Assembly (NCBI RefSeq): GCF_002127585.1
Contig: NZ_NEGZ01000011.1
Coordinates: 1 to 53,871 of the forward strand
Source: Janthinobacterium sp. GW458P
GTDB taxonomy: Bacteria; Pseudomonadota; Gammaproteobacteria; Burkholderiales; Burkholderiaceae_D
DNA length: 53,871 nucleotides
Direction: 5' to 3'
The translations under genes were made by a program, and so were the position numbers. Below, in pieces: positions 43,619-51,626 of the stretch. The notes below the pieces were generated by a model. It was given only the letters and a program-made list of their open reading frames with translations. It made no database searches and was not told the DNA's origin. How positions within the stretch are numbered: the first letter of the stretch is position 1; every line of letters starts with the position of its first letter.

Positions 43619-44166
43619 ACAACTGGAAACACCGCCTGCCGCTGGCGGCCTTGCTGCTGGCGCTGGCCGCCTGTTCCACGCCGCCCCTGCCTGCCACATA
43701 TGCGCAGGAATTGCCGAAACTGGACGTGCAGCAGTATTTCAACGGCACGCTCGACGCGCACGGCATCTTCCAGGACCGCTCCGGCAGGGTGGTGAAACGT
43801 TTCACGGTGGTGCTGCGCGCCAACTGGCACGGTGACACCGGCACCCTGGACGAGGATTTCACGTATGCGGACGGCAGCCGCCAGCGGCGCGTGTGGACCC
43901 TGCGCAAGACGGCGCCCGGGCGCTTCATCGGCACGGCGCCCGATGTGATCGGGCAAGCCGTCGGCGAGGTGGCCGGCAATGCCTTGCGCTGGCAATACGT
44001 GCTGGCCTTGCCTGTCGACGGCACGGTGTATCACGTGGACTTCGAGGACTGGATGTTTTTAATGGATGACAAGGTCATGCTCAACCGCGCCGCCATGAGC
44101 AAGTTCGGTTTCAGCCTGGGCGCCGTGACCTTGTCCTTCAGCAAGCGTCCTCAGGCGGCGCCATGA
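43606..44166 (+). CDS. DUF3833 lipoprotein
   Basis: 186 residues. Lipobox LALAACS after a short signal. DUF3833 blocks are LDVQQYFNGTLDAHGIFQDR, DEDFTYADGSRQRRVWTLRK and VDFEDWMFLMDDKVMLNRAA. It is a lipocalin-like envelope protein that recurs in this gene set. It overlaps the MFS gene by 13 bases and the SDR gene by four. Confidence 0.9.
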   Translation: MRLMNNWKHRLPLAALLLALAACSTPPLPATYAQELPKLDVQQYFNGTLDAHGIFQDRSGRVVKRFTVVLRANWHGDTGTLDEDFTYADGSRQRRVWTLRKTAPGRFIGTAPDVIGQAVGEVAGNALRWQYVLALPVDGTVYHVDFEDWMFLMDDKVMLNRAAMSKFGFSLGAVTLSFSKRPQAAP

Positions 44167-44930
44167 ATCGCAAGATTGCCAGCTGGGCCGGCAAGCGCGT
44201 GTGGATCATCGGCGCTTCCAGCGGCATCGGCGCAGCCTGCGCCACCCAGCTGTTGCAGCAGGGTGCCAGCGTGGCCTTGTCGGCCCGCCACCGCGCCAGC
44301 CTGGAGCAGCTATGCCAGGAGCAGCCGCTGGCGCTGGCCTTGCCGCTCGACATCACCCAGCATGCGCAGGTGCGCGCCGTGTGCGCCGCACTGATGCAGT
44401 TGTGGCCGCACATCGACCTGATACTGGTAGTGGCGGGCGGCTATCAGGCCATGCGCGCCGACGCTTTCGACCTGGAAGCGGCACAAGGCTTGCTGGCCCT
44501 GAATGTGGGCGGCGTCTTCAATTGCCTGGACCAGGCCCTGCCGTGGTTGTTGCGCCAGGGCCGGGGCGGCATCGGCATCGTTGCCTCGGTGGCCGGCTAT
44601 GGCGGCTTGCCGAAGGCGCTCGCGTATGGCGCCAGCAAGGCGGCGCTGATCAACCTGACGGAATCGCTGTATCTGGATCTGCATGGGCGCGGAATTGACG
44701 TGTATCAAATCAACCCTGGTTTTGTCGCCACGCCTTTGACGGCAGGCAACGATTTCAAGATGCCGGCCCTGATGACGGCGCAGGACGCGGCCGCAGCCAT
44801 GCTCGACGGCATGGAGCGGGGGCAGTTTCATATCCACTTTCCGAAACGCTTTACGAATGTCCTGCGGCTGGCGCGGCTCTTGCCCTACCGCGCCTATTTC
44901 TGGCTGATCCGCAAGGTGACCGGCTTATGA
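44163..44930 (+). CDS. Short-chain dehydrogenase/reductase (SDR)
   Basis: 255 residues. Cofactor motif GASSGIGAACATQLLQQGAS, NNAG-equivalent VVAGGYQ (altered), catalytic Ser in VASVAGYGG and Y-x-x-x-K as YGASK. The substitution of NNAG by VAGG is unusual, but the catalytic Tyr-Lys pair is intact. It likely reduces or oxidises an intermediate of the pathway. It overlaps both neighbours as ATGA. Confidence 0.92.
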   Translation: MNRKIASWAGKRVWIIGASSGIGAACATQLLQQGASVALSARHRASLEQLCQEQPLALALPLDITQHAQVRAVCAALMQLWPHIDLILVVAGGYQAMRADAFDLEAAQGLLALNVGGVFNCLDQALPWLLRQGRGGIGIVASVAGYGGLPKALAYGASKAALINLTESLYLDLHGRGIDVYQINPGFVATPLTAGNDFKMPALMTAQDAAAAMLDGMERGQFHIHFPKRFTNVLRLARLLPYRAYFWLIRKVTGL

Positions 44931-45385
44931 CTGGAGCAGATATGCAGCAGATGGCGGACGTGGAGTGCGCGCTGGCGCGCCTGGTGGCGTTTTACGAACA
45001 CCTGAGCCTGGAAAGCCTGGCCCAGCTGGGCGCCGTGTATGCGCCGCACGCCAGTTTTAAGGACCCGTTCAACGAGGTGGCTGGCCATGCGGCCATCCTG
45101 GCCATCTTCGAGCACATGTTCGTGCAGGTCGATGCGCCCCGTTTCATCGTGCTCGACCGCATGGGGCAGGGCGAGCAGGCGTTTCTTACCTGGGAATTCC
45201 GTTTTCGCCTGAAACGCCGGGTGGCGGGAGAGCAATGTATCCGTGGCGCCACGCACGTGCGTTTCGATGCACAGGGACGGGTGGTATCGCACCGCGATTA
45301 CTGGGATGTGGCTGAGGAATTGTATGAAAAGCTGCCTTTGCTGGGCTGCGTCATGCGCGTGCTCAAGCGCGCGGGCCGGCGCTAG
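44927..45385 (+). CDS. NTF2/SnoaL-like protein
   Basis: 152 residues, an NTF2-like fold: LVAFYEHLSLESLAQLGAVY, FKDPFNEVAGHAAILAIFEH, RFDAQGRVVSHRDYWDVAEE. These small cone-shaped proteins act as isomerases, dehydratases or binding subunits. It ends the eight-gene operon. Start ATGA overlaps the SDR stop. Confidence 0.88.
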   Translation: MTGADMQQMADVECALARLVAFYEHLSLESLAQLGAVYAPHASFKDPFNEVAGHAAILAIFEHMFVQVDAPRFIVLDRMGQGEQAFLTWEFRFRLKRRVAGEQCIRGATHVRFDAQGRVVSHRDYWDVAEELYEKLPLLGCVMRVLKRAGRR

Positions 45386-45460
45386 CGTCGGCTTTTCCGT
45401 TTTTAAGCAAAATTTACTCAAAAGAAAAAGAAAATACTGCGCAAGGGCGCTTGGAAAAAC

Positions 45461-45474
45461 TTGATTTCGATCAA
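45461..45474 (+). promoter_or_regulatory. FNR/Anr (or Crp-like) box with downstream -10
   Basis: TTGATTTCGATCAA is a perfect TTGAT-N4-ATCAA. If the start is placed 41.5 bases from its centre (45509), a -10-like TATGTA falls at 45497-45502, the class II activator arrangement. The regulated transcript is unknown. Confidence 0.65.
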
Positions 45475-46132
45475 AATGTCGTTTATTTGCAACAAATATG
45501 TAGAAATATTTAGAAGGCAACATTGTAAGAAATTGTTTCAATTGATGCGGAATTTGCAAGCAAGAGTCGTCCTCATCCATTCCAGGCGGGTACCTGGCGG
45601 CGGTGCCGGAAGAACAGGAAAACATTTCTATGTGAGCAATTTAAATTACCGAAAAGTCAGTAATTGTGTTGGTACTCTGACTATTTTTTCGGTGCTTGCT
45701 CTGACGTCGAAATATGCGCCTACGCCCCTGAATAATGCGGCAACGCACCAAAATGGCGCGCATTATTTCCCGTTTTCGGACCTCCGGCAGCAAACATTGG
45801 CGATGCCGTGTATGCTTCGTCCCGTTTATCCATTATCACCTTACAAATTGCACGCTTTGTCGTGTAAGTCGTGGAGGGCAAATGATGGGTGAAGCATGTT
45901 GCCGTTTTAATCATGCGCCTGATACTGTTGCACTAATACAACGGATGTCGACTAGGCATGCGCTATGATGGAATGGTCAATCAGGCCAATGCATTGGTTG
46001 GCAAGGGGCACTGGCTCTATCGCGCAGTACGGTTGGCGATGGCCGGGATGCCTGAAAAAGCACTCGGCCTGGTACCGGAAGTAACATGTTGGAACTTGAT
46101 GGAATGTGAAACGGTCGTTATAGTGCCGCTTC

Positions 46133-46151
46133 CGGTGCCTTTTGAGCACCG
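46133..46151 (+). repeat. Hairpin upstream of the porin gene
   Basis: CGGTGC, loop CTTTTGA, GCACCG, with further pairing between GTGCCG and CGGCGCAC outside it. Confidence 0.5.
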
Positions 46152-46228
46152 AACCGGCGCACGAAAATACGGTCGTTCTGCAGCCTTCAAGCTTATCGGT
46201 GCAATAGCGTGCCGATACCGATATGAAT

Positions 46229-46247
46229 TGTTCCTCTGACCGGAACA
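46229..46247 (+). repeat. Inverted repeat upstream of the porin gene
   Basis: TGTTCC, seven bases, GGAACA. Possible regulator site. Confidence 0.4.
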
Positions 46248-46287
46248 GCAATGTGGCAGGTGGAGACCTTGCCCTCACTCATAAAAA

Positions 46288-46304
46288 GCGCTCTGTTAGA
46301 GCGC
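46288..46304 (+). repeat. Hairpin in the porin leader
   Basis: GCGCTCT, GTT, AGAGCGC, 56 bases before the porin ATG; likely in the mRNA leader. Confidence 0.55.
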
Positions 46305-46359
46305 AGCTCGAGATGCATAGGCTGTATTACTTTTTGCTTCAAAATTAAAGGAAATCGCA

Positions 46360-47457
46360 ATGAAAAAAACTCTGATCACCCTGGCAGTTCTGGCAGCAGC
46401 CACCGGCGTAGCCCAAGCTCAATCGAGCGTTGTCATCTACGGTACCGTTGACGCAGGTTTCGTCAGCGAGCGCGGCGGCGTTAACGGCAACGTTAACAAA
46501 CTGGACAGCGGCGTTGCTTCGGCTTCCCGTCTGGGCTTCAAAGGCACCGAAGATCTGGGCAGCGGCCTGTCGGCTCTGTTCGTTCTGGAAGCTGGTTTCG
46601 GCGTTGACACCGGCTCGCAAGGTAAAAACGAAGCCCTGTTCGGTCGTCAATCGTACGTAGGTCTGAGCAGCAAAACGGCTGGTACCCTGACCCTGGGTCG
46701 TCAATACACCCCTTGGTACAACACCCTGTCGAAAGTTGCTGATCCATTCGCAGTGGGCTACGCTGGTTCCGCCAAGAACCTGTTCCCATCGAAAGCACTG
46801 ACCCGCACCAGCAACACCGTGCTGTACACCTCGCCAAACTTCAACGGCTTTGACGCTGACGTGGCTTACACCTTCGGCGAAAAAGCTGAGTCGAACAAAA
46901 TCGGCCGTCAAATCGGCGCGTCGGTTGGCTACTCGAACGGTCCTCTGAACGCACGTCTGGCTTACAACACCACCAGCAACGACACCGCAACCACCGAAGC
47001 TGGTAGCGCACGTAACTGGTTGGCTGCAGCTAACTACGACTTCGCAGTTGCTAAAGCTTACATCGCATACGGTTCCAATAAAGGTAACAACAGCGCTGTA
47101 GCTAACAACGCCAAGGAAAACGCTGACGGCACGTTCTCGACTGTCAACTCGTTCAACTACAACACGGCTGCTTACAGCAACGACAGCAACAACATCCTGG
47201 TTGGCGCAACCGTACCTGTCGGCCCAGCTGGCACCGTCATGGCTTCGTTCATCCGCACGAACGACAAAGCTTCCACGAACGCTGATGCTGATCAATGGGC
47301 AGTGGGCTACTCGTACGCTCTGTCGAAGCGCACCAGCACCTACGCTTCGTACGCTAAAATCAAGAACAAAAACGGCGCAGGCTACACCGTTGGTAACAAC
47401 AGCAATGTTGGTACGGGCGACAAAGCCTTCAACGTTGGTGTTCGTCACTCGTTCTAA
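46360..47457 (+). CDS. General porin (OmpC/Gram-negative porin family)
   Basis: 365 residues. Signal peptide MKKTLITLAVLAAATGVAQA, then the betaproteobacterial porin start QSSVVIYGTVDAGFVSE. A 16-strand barrel with SRLGFKGTEDLGSGLSALF, ALFGRQSYVGLSS and TLTLGRQYTPWYN is expected, ending in a C-terminal Phe (VGVRHSF) needed for outer-membrane insertion. Codon use is skewed to T-ending and A-ending codons (GGT, GCT, GTT) unlike its neighbours, as in highly expressed genes. AAAGGA precedes the ATG. Confidence 0.96.
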   Translation: MKKTLITLAVLAAATGVAQAQSSVVIYGTVDAGFVSERGGVNGNVNKLDSGVASASRLGFKGTEDLGSGLSALFVLEAGFGVDTGSQGKNEALFGRQSYVGLSSKTAGTLTLGRQYTPWYNTLSKVADPFAVGYAGSAKNLFPSKALTRTSNTVLYTSPNFNGFDADVAYTFGEKAESNKIGRQIGASVGYSNGPLNARLAYNTTSNDTATTEAGSARNWLAAANYDFAVAKAYIAYGSNKGNNSAVANNAKENADGTFSTVNSFNYNTAAYSNDSNNILVGATVPVGPAGTVMASFIRTNDKASTNADADQWAVGYSYALSKRTSTYASYAKIKNKNGAGYTVGNNSNVGTGDKAFNVGVRHSF

Positions 47458-47490
47458 TATTCGCGCAAGCGAAGCTTAGTACCGCTGCAG

Positions 47491-47513
47491 GCATCCCTTC
47501 GGGGATGTCTTTA
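47491..47513 (+). terminator. Possible first porin terminator
   Basis: GCATCCC, TTCG, GGGATGTC and a short T-run. Confidence 0.6.
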
Positions 47514-47519
47514 AGCAAG

Positions 47520-47557
47520 AAAACGCGTCTCCAGGCTAGTCCTGGCGGCGCGTTTTT
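47520..47557. terminator. Second porin terminator
   Basis: AAAACGCG pairs with CGCGTTTTT around an inner CCAGG/CCTGG stem; T5 follows. Confidence 0.8.
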
Positions 47558-47607
47558 GCATGGGCGGCGCAGTTATAATGTTGCCGTCACTACAGTAAAG
47601 GAATGCC

Positions 47608-48162
47608 ATGTATCCATACACATCGCCGCGCCTGGCCGCCATGCTGGCCGCCCTGGTGCTCGCCAGCGCCACGGGTGCCGCGTTTGCCGCGGCCAAGGGC
47701 AAGAAGCCGGCCGGACTCGAGCGCTACGGCGTGGCCGTCTACTCGGACCTGTGCCTGCAAAAGGACAGCGGCGAAATCGGCGGCCAGCGCGTGACCCTGC
47801 ACCGCTTTGCCGAAGCCGATTCCGTCATCTATGAATTCACGGCCGGCGCCCTGAGCTGGCCCATCGTGGCCAACGACGTCAACCTGGACGCCGCCACGGG
47901 CGCCTTCGACTTCACCATTGCCGGCGCCGACGGCGAGGAACGTACCATCGTCGGCAAGTTTTCCAAAGACGGGCAAACCCTGACCCTGGAAGGCGATTAC
48001 TGCGGCGGCAATGTGCGCATGCCGATGAAGCTGAGCCGCGTGCGCGATTTTGGCCGTCCATTGAAAAATTGCACGCCATGCCCGCCCATGCCGCAGGCAC
48101 CGGCCGAGGCGGCGCCTGCCGAGCCGATGCAGGAGCACTCACCCACGCCCGCTGCTGCGTAA
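47608..48162 (+). CDS. Small secreted protein, function unknown
   Basis: 184 residues. A signal peptide (LAAMLAALVLASATGAAFAA) precedes a domain with SDLCLQKDSGEIGGQRVTLH and LTLEGDYCGGNVRMPMKLSR, ending in a Pro/Ala-rich tail with CTPCPPMP. Four cysteines suggest periplasmic disulfides. No family is recognised. AAGGA precedes the ATG. It is convergent with the ThDP enzyme gene across a terminator. Confidence 0.75.
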   Translation: MYPYTSPRLAAMLAALVLASATGAAFAAAKGKKPAGLERYGVAVYSDLCLQKDSGEIGGQRVTLHRFAEADSVIYEFTAGALSWPIVANDVNLDAATGAFDFTIAGADGEERTIVGKFSKDGQTLTLEGDYCGGNVRMPMKLSRVRDFGRPLKNCTPCPPMPQAPAEAAPAEPMQEHSPTPAAA

Positions 48163-48185
48163 TTTGTTGTCGCTTTGAAATAAAA

Positions 48186-48209
48186 AAGGCCCGGTATCGA
48201 CCGGGCCTT
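48186..48209. terminator. Bidirectional terminator
   Basis: AAGGCCCGGT, ATCG, ACCGGGCCTT, with an A-run on the left, which serves the minus-strand gene as a U-run; it lies between two convergent genes. Confidence 0.85.
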
Positions 48210-48233
48210 GCCATTTTCAGCCTTGCAAGTGGC

Positions 48234-49937
48234 TTATGTTGCCGCTTGCGCCTTTTCCGCATGCGCGCGGATGGTGGCGAGTGTCGCGTTCGGCGTGATC
48301 AGGTTGCCGTCATAGCGCAGTTCGATCAGGGCCGGCAAGCTATGCGCCCTGGCGTGCGCCAGCGCCCGCTGCAGGGCTGGGGCGAACTCTTCTGTTGTAT
48401 TCACCACTTCGCCATGCGCGCCATACGCTTGCGCCAGCGCCGCAAAGTCCGGGTTGTGCAGGGTCGTGCCCGAGACGCGGCCCGGATAGTCGCGTTCCTG
48501 GTGCATGCGGATGGTGCCGAACATCTGGTTATTGAAGACGATGATGACCACGCCCGCCTGGTATTGCACGGCCGTGGCCAGTTCCTGGCCATTCATCATG
48601 TATTCGCCGTCGCCGGCAAAGGTGATGACGGTGCGTTCCGGGTGCACGATCTTGGCCGCCACGCCGGACGGCACGCCATAGCCCATGGCGCCGTTCGTCG
48701 GCGCCAGTTGGGTGCGCATGCCGCCGTAGCGGTAGAAGCGGTGCGCCCACGAGGCGTAATTGCCGGCGCCGTTCGTCAGGATGGTATCCAGGGGCGCCTG
48801 CGCCATGATGTCCTGCGTTACTTGCCACAGGTCCAGCGGCGCCTTGCCGTCCTGGAAGATGGGCGGACGCTGCTGATAAGCGGCCAGCTCGGCCCTGGCT
48901 TCGGCCGGTGTATGTTTCCATGCGGAAGCGTCGACGGGGGGCATGGCGGCCAGCATGGCGCAGGCCTGCGGCATGCCGCTGTTGATCATCAGCTCGGCTT
49001 GGTAAACGCTGCCCAGTTCCTCAGCATCCGTATGGATGTGCACCAGGCGCTGGCGTGGCACGGGCGCGTCGAACAGGGTGTAGCCGCCCGTCGTCATTTC
49101 GCCCAGGCGCGGGCCGATGGCGATGACCAGGTCGGCATTTTTCACGCGCGCGGCCAGTTTCGGGTTGATGCCGATGCCGACGTCGCCGACGTAGTTCGGG
49201 TGGGCATTGTCGAGCAAATCCTGGAAGCGGAAGGCGCAGGCGACGGGCAAGTGATTCGCTTCGGCAAATTGTTGCAGGTCGGCGCAGGCCTGCGGCGTCC
49301 AGGTGGTGCCGCCCAGCAACACCAGCGGTTGCTGCGCGGCGGCCAGCATGGCGCGCAGCTGTTGCACTTGGGCATCGGATGGCGCCGCCTGCACGCTTTG
49401 GTAGGCGCGCGTGTCGGCCACCGTGGCCAGGGAGATAAGCATGTCTTCCGGCAAGGCCAGCACGACCGGGCCGGGGCGGCCGCTGGTGGCCACCTGGAAG
49501 GCGCGCGCCAGGTATTCGGGGATGCGCTCGGCGCGGTCGATCTGCGCCACCCACTTGGCCATCTGGCCGTACATGCGGCGGTAGTCGATTTCCTGGAATG
49601 CTTCGCGGTCGATGAAATCATTGCCCACCTGGCCGATGAACAGGATCATCGGGGTCGAATCCTGGTAGGCCGTGTGCACGCCGATCGATGCGTTGGTGGC
49701 GCCTGGTCCGCGCGTGACGAAGCAGATGCCGGGCTTGCCCGTCAGCTTGCCGTAGGCTTCGGCCATGAAGGCGGCGCCGCCCTCCTGGCGGTTGATGATG
49801 AAGCGGATGCCTGAATCGTGCAGGGCGTCGAGCACGTCGAGGTAGCTCTCGCCGGGCACGCCAAAGGCGGTGTCGACACCGTGGATGTGCAGGGCATCGA
49901 CCAGGATCTGGCCGCCGGTACGGGGTTGTTGCGTCAT
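48234..49937 (-). CDS. Thiamine-diphosphate enzyme, acetolactate-synthase-like
   Basis: 567 residues from the ATG at 49937. The three ThDP domains are present: N-terminal Pyr domain with the catalytic Glu in FIINRQEGGAAFMAEAYGKL, a middle domain, and a C-terminal PP domain with GDGEYMMNGQEL and NNQMFGTIRMHQ, the Mg-ThDP motif. The family includes acetolactate synthase, glyoxylate carboligase, benzoylformate and oxalyl-CoA decarboxylases. No regulatory subunit (ilvN) is adjacent, so it is probably not the anabolic enzyme. The substrate is unknown. Confidence 0.88.
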   Translation of the reverse strand: MTQQPRTGGQILVDALHIHGVDTAFGVPGESYLDVLDALHDSGIRFIINRQEGGAAFMAEAYGKLTGKPGICFVTRGPGATNASIGVHTAYQDSTPMILFIGQVGNDFIDREAFQEIDYRRMYGQMAKWVAQIDRAERIPEYLARAFQVATSGRPGPVVLALPEDMLISLATVADTRAYQSVQAAPSDAQVQQLRAMLAAAQQPLVLLGGTTWTPQACADLQQFAEANHLPVACAFRFQDLLDNAHPNYVGDVGIGINPKLAARVKNADLVIAIGPRLGEMTTGGYTLFDAPVPRQRLVHIHTDAEELGSVYQAELMINSGMPQACAMLAAMPPVDASAWKHTPAEARAELAAYQQRPPIFQDGKAPLDLWQVTQDIMAQAPLDTILTNGAGNYASWAHRFYRYGGMRTQLAPTNGAMGYGVPSGVAAKIVHPERTVITFAGDGEYMMNGQELATAVQYQAGVVIIVFNNQMFGTIRMHQERDYPGRVSGTTLHNPDFAALAQAYGAHGEVVNTTEEFAPALQRALAHARAHSLPALIELRYDGNLITPNATLATIRAHAEKAQAAT

Positions 49938-50129
49938 GTTCGGCTCTTTATATTCTAGTGGGGTGGCAAAGAAAATCGGGCAAGCGAAGCGCATGCGCTG
50001 GGTATGCAGGCAGCTTGCGCCATTCTATGTGAGCCGATTTGGCCCGGCTTTTGAAATGGCGACACCGAATTACACAATCCCCCGGCGCGCGAGCGCCGGC
50101 GAGCCGCAGCCGTCCCGGGAGCGGCATTT

Positions 50130-50159
50130 TTGCAGAAACATGCTGCGGCGCGGTACAAT
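50130..50159 (+). promoter_or_regulatory. rnpB promoter
   Basis: TTGCAG (50130-50135), 18 bases, TACAAT (50154-50159). The predicted start near 50166 agrees with the RNA's 5' helix. Confidence 0.8.
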
Positions 50160-50165
50160 GGCGGG

Positions 50166-50528
50166 TGAAGCAGGCCAGACAGTCGCTGGCCGGCGCAGCA
50201 ATGCGCTGGCGGGAGGAAGGTCCGGACTCCATAGAGCGGGGTGACGGTTAACGGCCGTCCGTCGAAAGCCGACCCGGCGTACTTGTATGCCGGGGGAGTA
50301 TAAGGCGAGGAATAGGGCCACAGAGACGAGCGTATTAAGTTACGGTGAAACGCGGTAACCTCCACCTGGTGCAATTTCAAATAGGCACGCGATGATGCTG
50401 CTCGCGGAGCGTGCGGGTAGAAAGCTTGAGCGCCCGAGTAATCTGGCGCCTAGAGGAATGACTGTCATAGCGCCAACCTGCAAGGGAAGGCGCCGTAACA
50501 AAATCCGGCCTACCGGCCTGCTTCACTT
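50166..50528 (+). ncRNA. rnpB: RNase P RNA (class A)
   Basis: The 5' end GAAGCAGGCC pairs with the 3' GGCCTGCTTC (P1). Conserved core parts are visible: CCAGACAGTCGC, GGAGGAAGGTCCGGACTCCA and TAGAGCGGGGTGACGG near the 5' side, and AGAGGAATGACTGTC with ACAAAATCCGGCCTA near the 3' side. This is the catalytic RNA that cuts the 5' leader from pre-tRNAs. It lies directly upstream of the mraZ cluster. The ends are judged from the P1 helix and may be off by a few bases. Confidence 0.97.
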
Positions 50529-50597
50529 GAATTCTTTGCCCTCCGGCATGCCTGGGGGTGTTCGGCGGCGGTGCTGTTCGCATCGCCGGCACGACCC

Positions 50598-50624
50598 AAA
50601 AGCCCCCGCAAAGGGGCTTTTTTT
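50598..50624 (+). terminator. rnpB terminator
   Basis: AAAAGCCCC, loop, GGGGCTTTTTTT. Confidence 0.93.
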
Positions 50625-50652
50625 GTTTCTGAAAGTGCAACGATCAAGATAA

Positions 50653-50668
50653 AGTTGTATATACAACT
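50653..50668. promoter_or_regulatory. 16-bp perfect palindrome
   Basis: AGTTGTATATACAACT is fully self-complementary. The half-site TTGT/ACAA resembles operators of GntR-family (FadR-type) regulators. Its target is unknown. Confidence 0.5.
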
Positions 50669-51067
50669 AAGATGGACAATTGGTTAAAATTTCTCATTTA
50701 CAATTAATTGCTGCGTTGCAAAAATAGTTTTCCTGCGTCAGGTCAGCCCCGGAAAACAGAGCCGATACGCGCCATGGGTGATGATTTTTTGCTTTAAACC
50801 AAGTCTTTTGCTGTGACTGATTGCTGTTGTGTCTGGATGACGAAAGTATTGTCATGTGTCAACTAACTGTAAAAAATTCAATTTTCTGATTTCGTTTTTT
50901 TCGATGTTTACGGTAGGAAAACACATGTGTGCAGATGAGGTACCACATTCACTATCTTTCATAAGTATCTAATTTATCGATATATTTTTATTTGAGACTC
51001 CTTCAACGATATGCGCTAAGTCCTTAATTTCATTAATAAAATTCCTGTTTTGCCAATCGGAAACCGC

Positions 51068-51096
51068 TTGACCACTATCTTTGCTTACTCTAAAGT
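51068..51096 (+). promoter_or_regulatory. mraZ (dcw cluster) promoter
   Basis: TTGACC (51068-51073), 17 bases, TAAAGT (51091-51096); the predicted start is near 51103, within the MraZ repeats. Confidence 0.7.
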
Positions 51097-51130
51097 GGGC
51101 AACTGTGTGAAAAAGTGTATTTTTGTGGGA
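51096..51130 (+). promoter_or_regulatory. MraZ operator repeats
   Basis: TGGGC, TGTGA, TGTAT, TGGGA lie at exact 10-base steps (51096, 51106, 51116, 51126). MraZ binds TGGGN direct repeats with five-base spacers; the outer two match and the inner two keep TG. Confidence 0.75.
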
Positions 51131-51188
51131 AATTTTCCCTCCCGGCGTGACGCCAAGGCGTCGCAACCCCAGCTCAAAAAGGTCTTCC

Positions 51189-51617
51189 GTGTTTCAAGGC
51201 GCGTCCGCAATCAATCTCGATGCCAAAGGCAGGATGTCTATCCCTGCCAAGCACCGTGACGCGCTGGCGATCCAATGCGAAGGCCGCTTGACTCTGACCA
51301 AACACCCTGATGGTTGCCTGCTGTTTTTCCCCCGTCCCGTGTGGGAAAGCCACCGCCAGCAAATCGCCACCTGGCCCATGTCGGCGCGCGCATGGCAGCG
51401 CATCTTCCTCGGCAACGCCTGCGACGTCGAGCTGGATTCGGCTGGCCGCGTGCTGATCTCTCCTGAATTGCGCAACGCCGTCGGGCTGTCGCGCGAAGTG
51501 ATGATGATCGGCATGGGCAGCCACTTTGAAATATGGGATGCCGCCAAACTGGCCGAACAAGAACAGCAGGCGATCGATGCCGGCACCCCCGATGTACTTT
51601 CCAATTTTTCTTTCTAA
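51189..51617 (+). CDS. mraZ: Transcriptional regulator MraZ
   Basis: 142 residues from the GTG at 51189 ([20 protein letters not shown]), with AAAGG upstream. Two SpoVT/AbrB-like repeats are seen: [17 protein letters not shown] and [17 protein letters not shown]. MraZ binds the repeats ahead of its own gene and controls the division and wall cluster. The stop lies nine bases before rsmH. Confidence 0.97.
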   Translation: MFQGASAINLDAKGRMSIPAKHRDALAIQCEGRLTLTKHPDGCLLFFPRPVWESHRQQIATWPMSARAWQRIFLGNACDVELDSAGRVLISPELRNAVGLSREVMMIGMGSHFEIWDAAKLAEQEQQAIDAGTPDVLSNFSF

Positions 51618-51626
51618 GGCTCCGTA

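Larger units (their letters stand above)
45386..46359 (+). other. 974-bp non-coding stretch before the porin gene
   Basis: AT-rich compared with the neighbours. No convincing protein gene: frames of 90-140 codons lack family features and overlap regulatory motifs. It holds an FNR/Anr box (45461-45474), an inverted repeat TGTTCC-N7-GGAACA (46229-46247) and two hairpins (46133-46151, 46288-46304) in the likely porin leader. A small RNA starting near 45509 is possible. Confidence 0.5.
50529..51188 (+). other. 660-bp AT-rich gap between rnpB and mraZ
   Basis: It holds the rnpB terminator, a 16-bp perfect palindrome (50653-50668), and the mraZ promoter and operator. The 400 bases between are AT-rich with no recognisable gene; a 65-codon frame on the minus strand overlaps the mraZ operator and is not believed. 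Confidence 0.55.

Noticed and set aside
45461..45892. 143-codon open frame in the gap before the porin
   Set aside because: It starts inside the FNR box, has no ribosome site, and shows no domain, signal or family pattern.
45958..46239. 93-codon open frame ahead of the porin
   Set aside because: Composition is non-coding and it overlaps hairpins; the opposite strand is equally open.
50969..51166. 65-codon frame on the minus strand ahead of mraZ
   Set aside because: It covers the mraZ promoter and operator and has no recognisable protein features.
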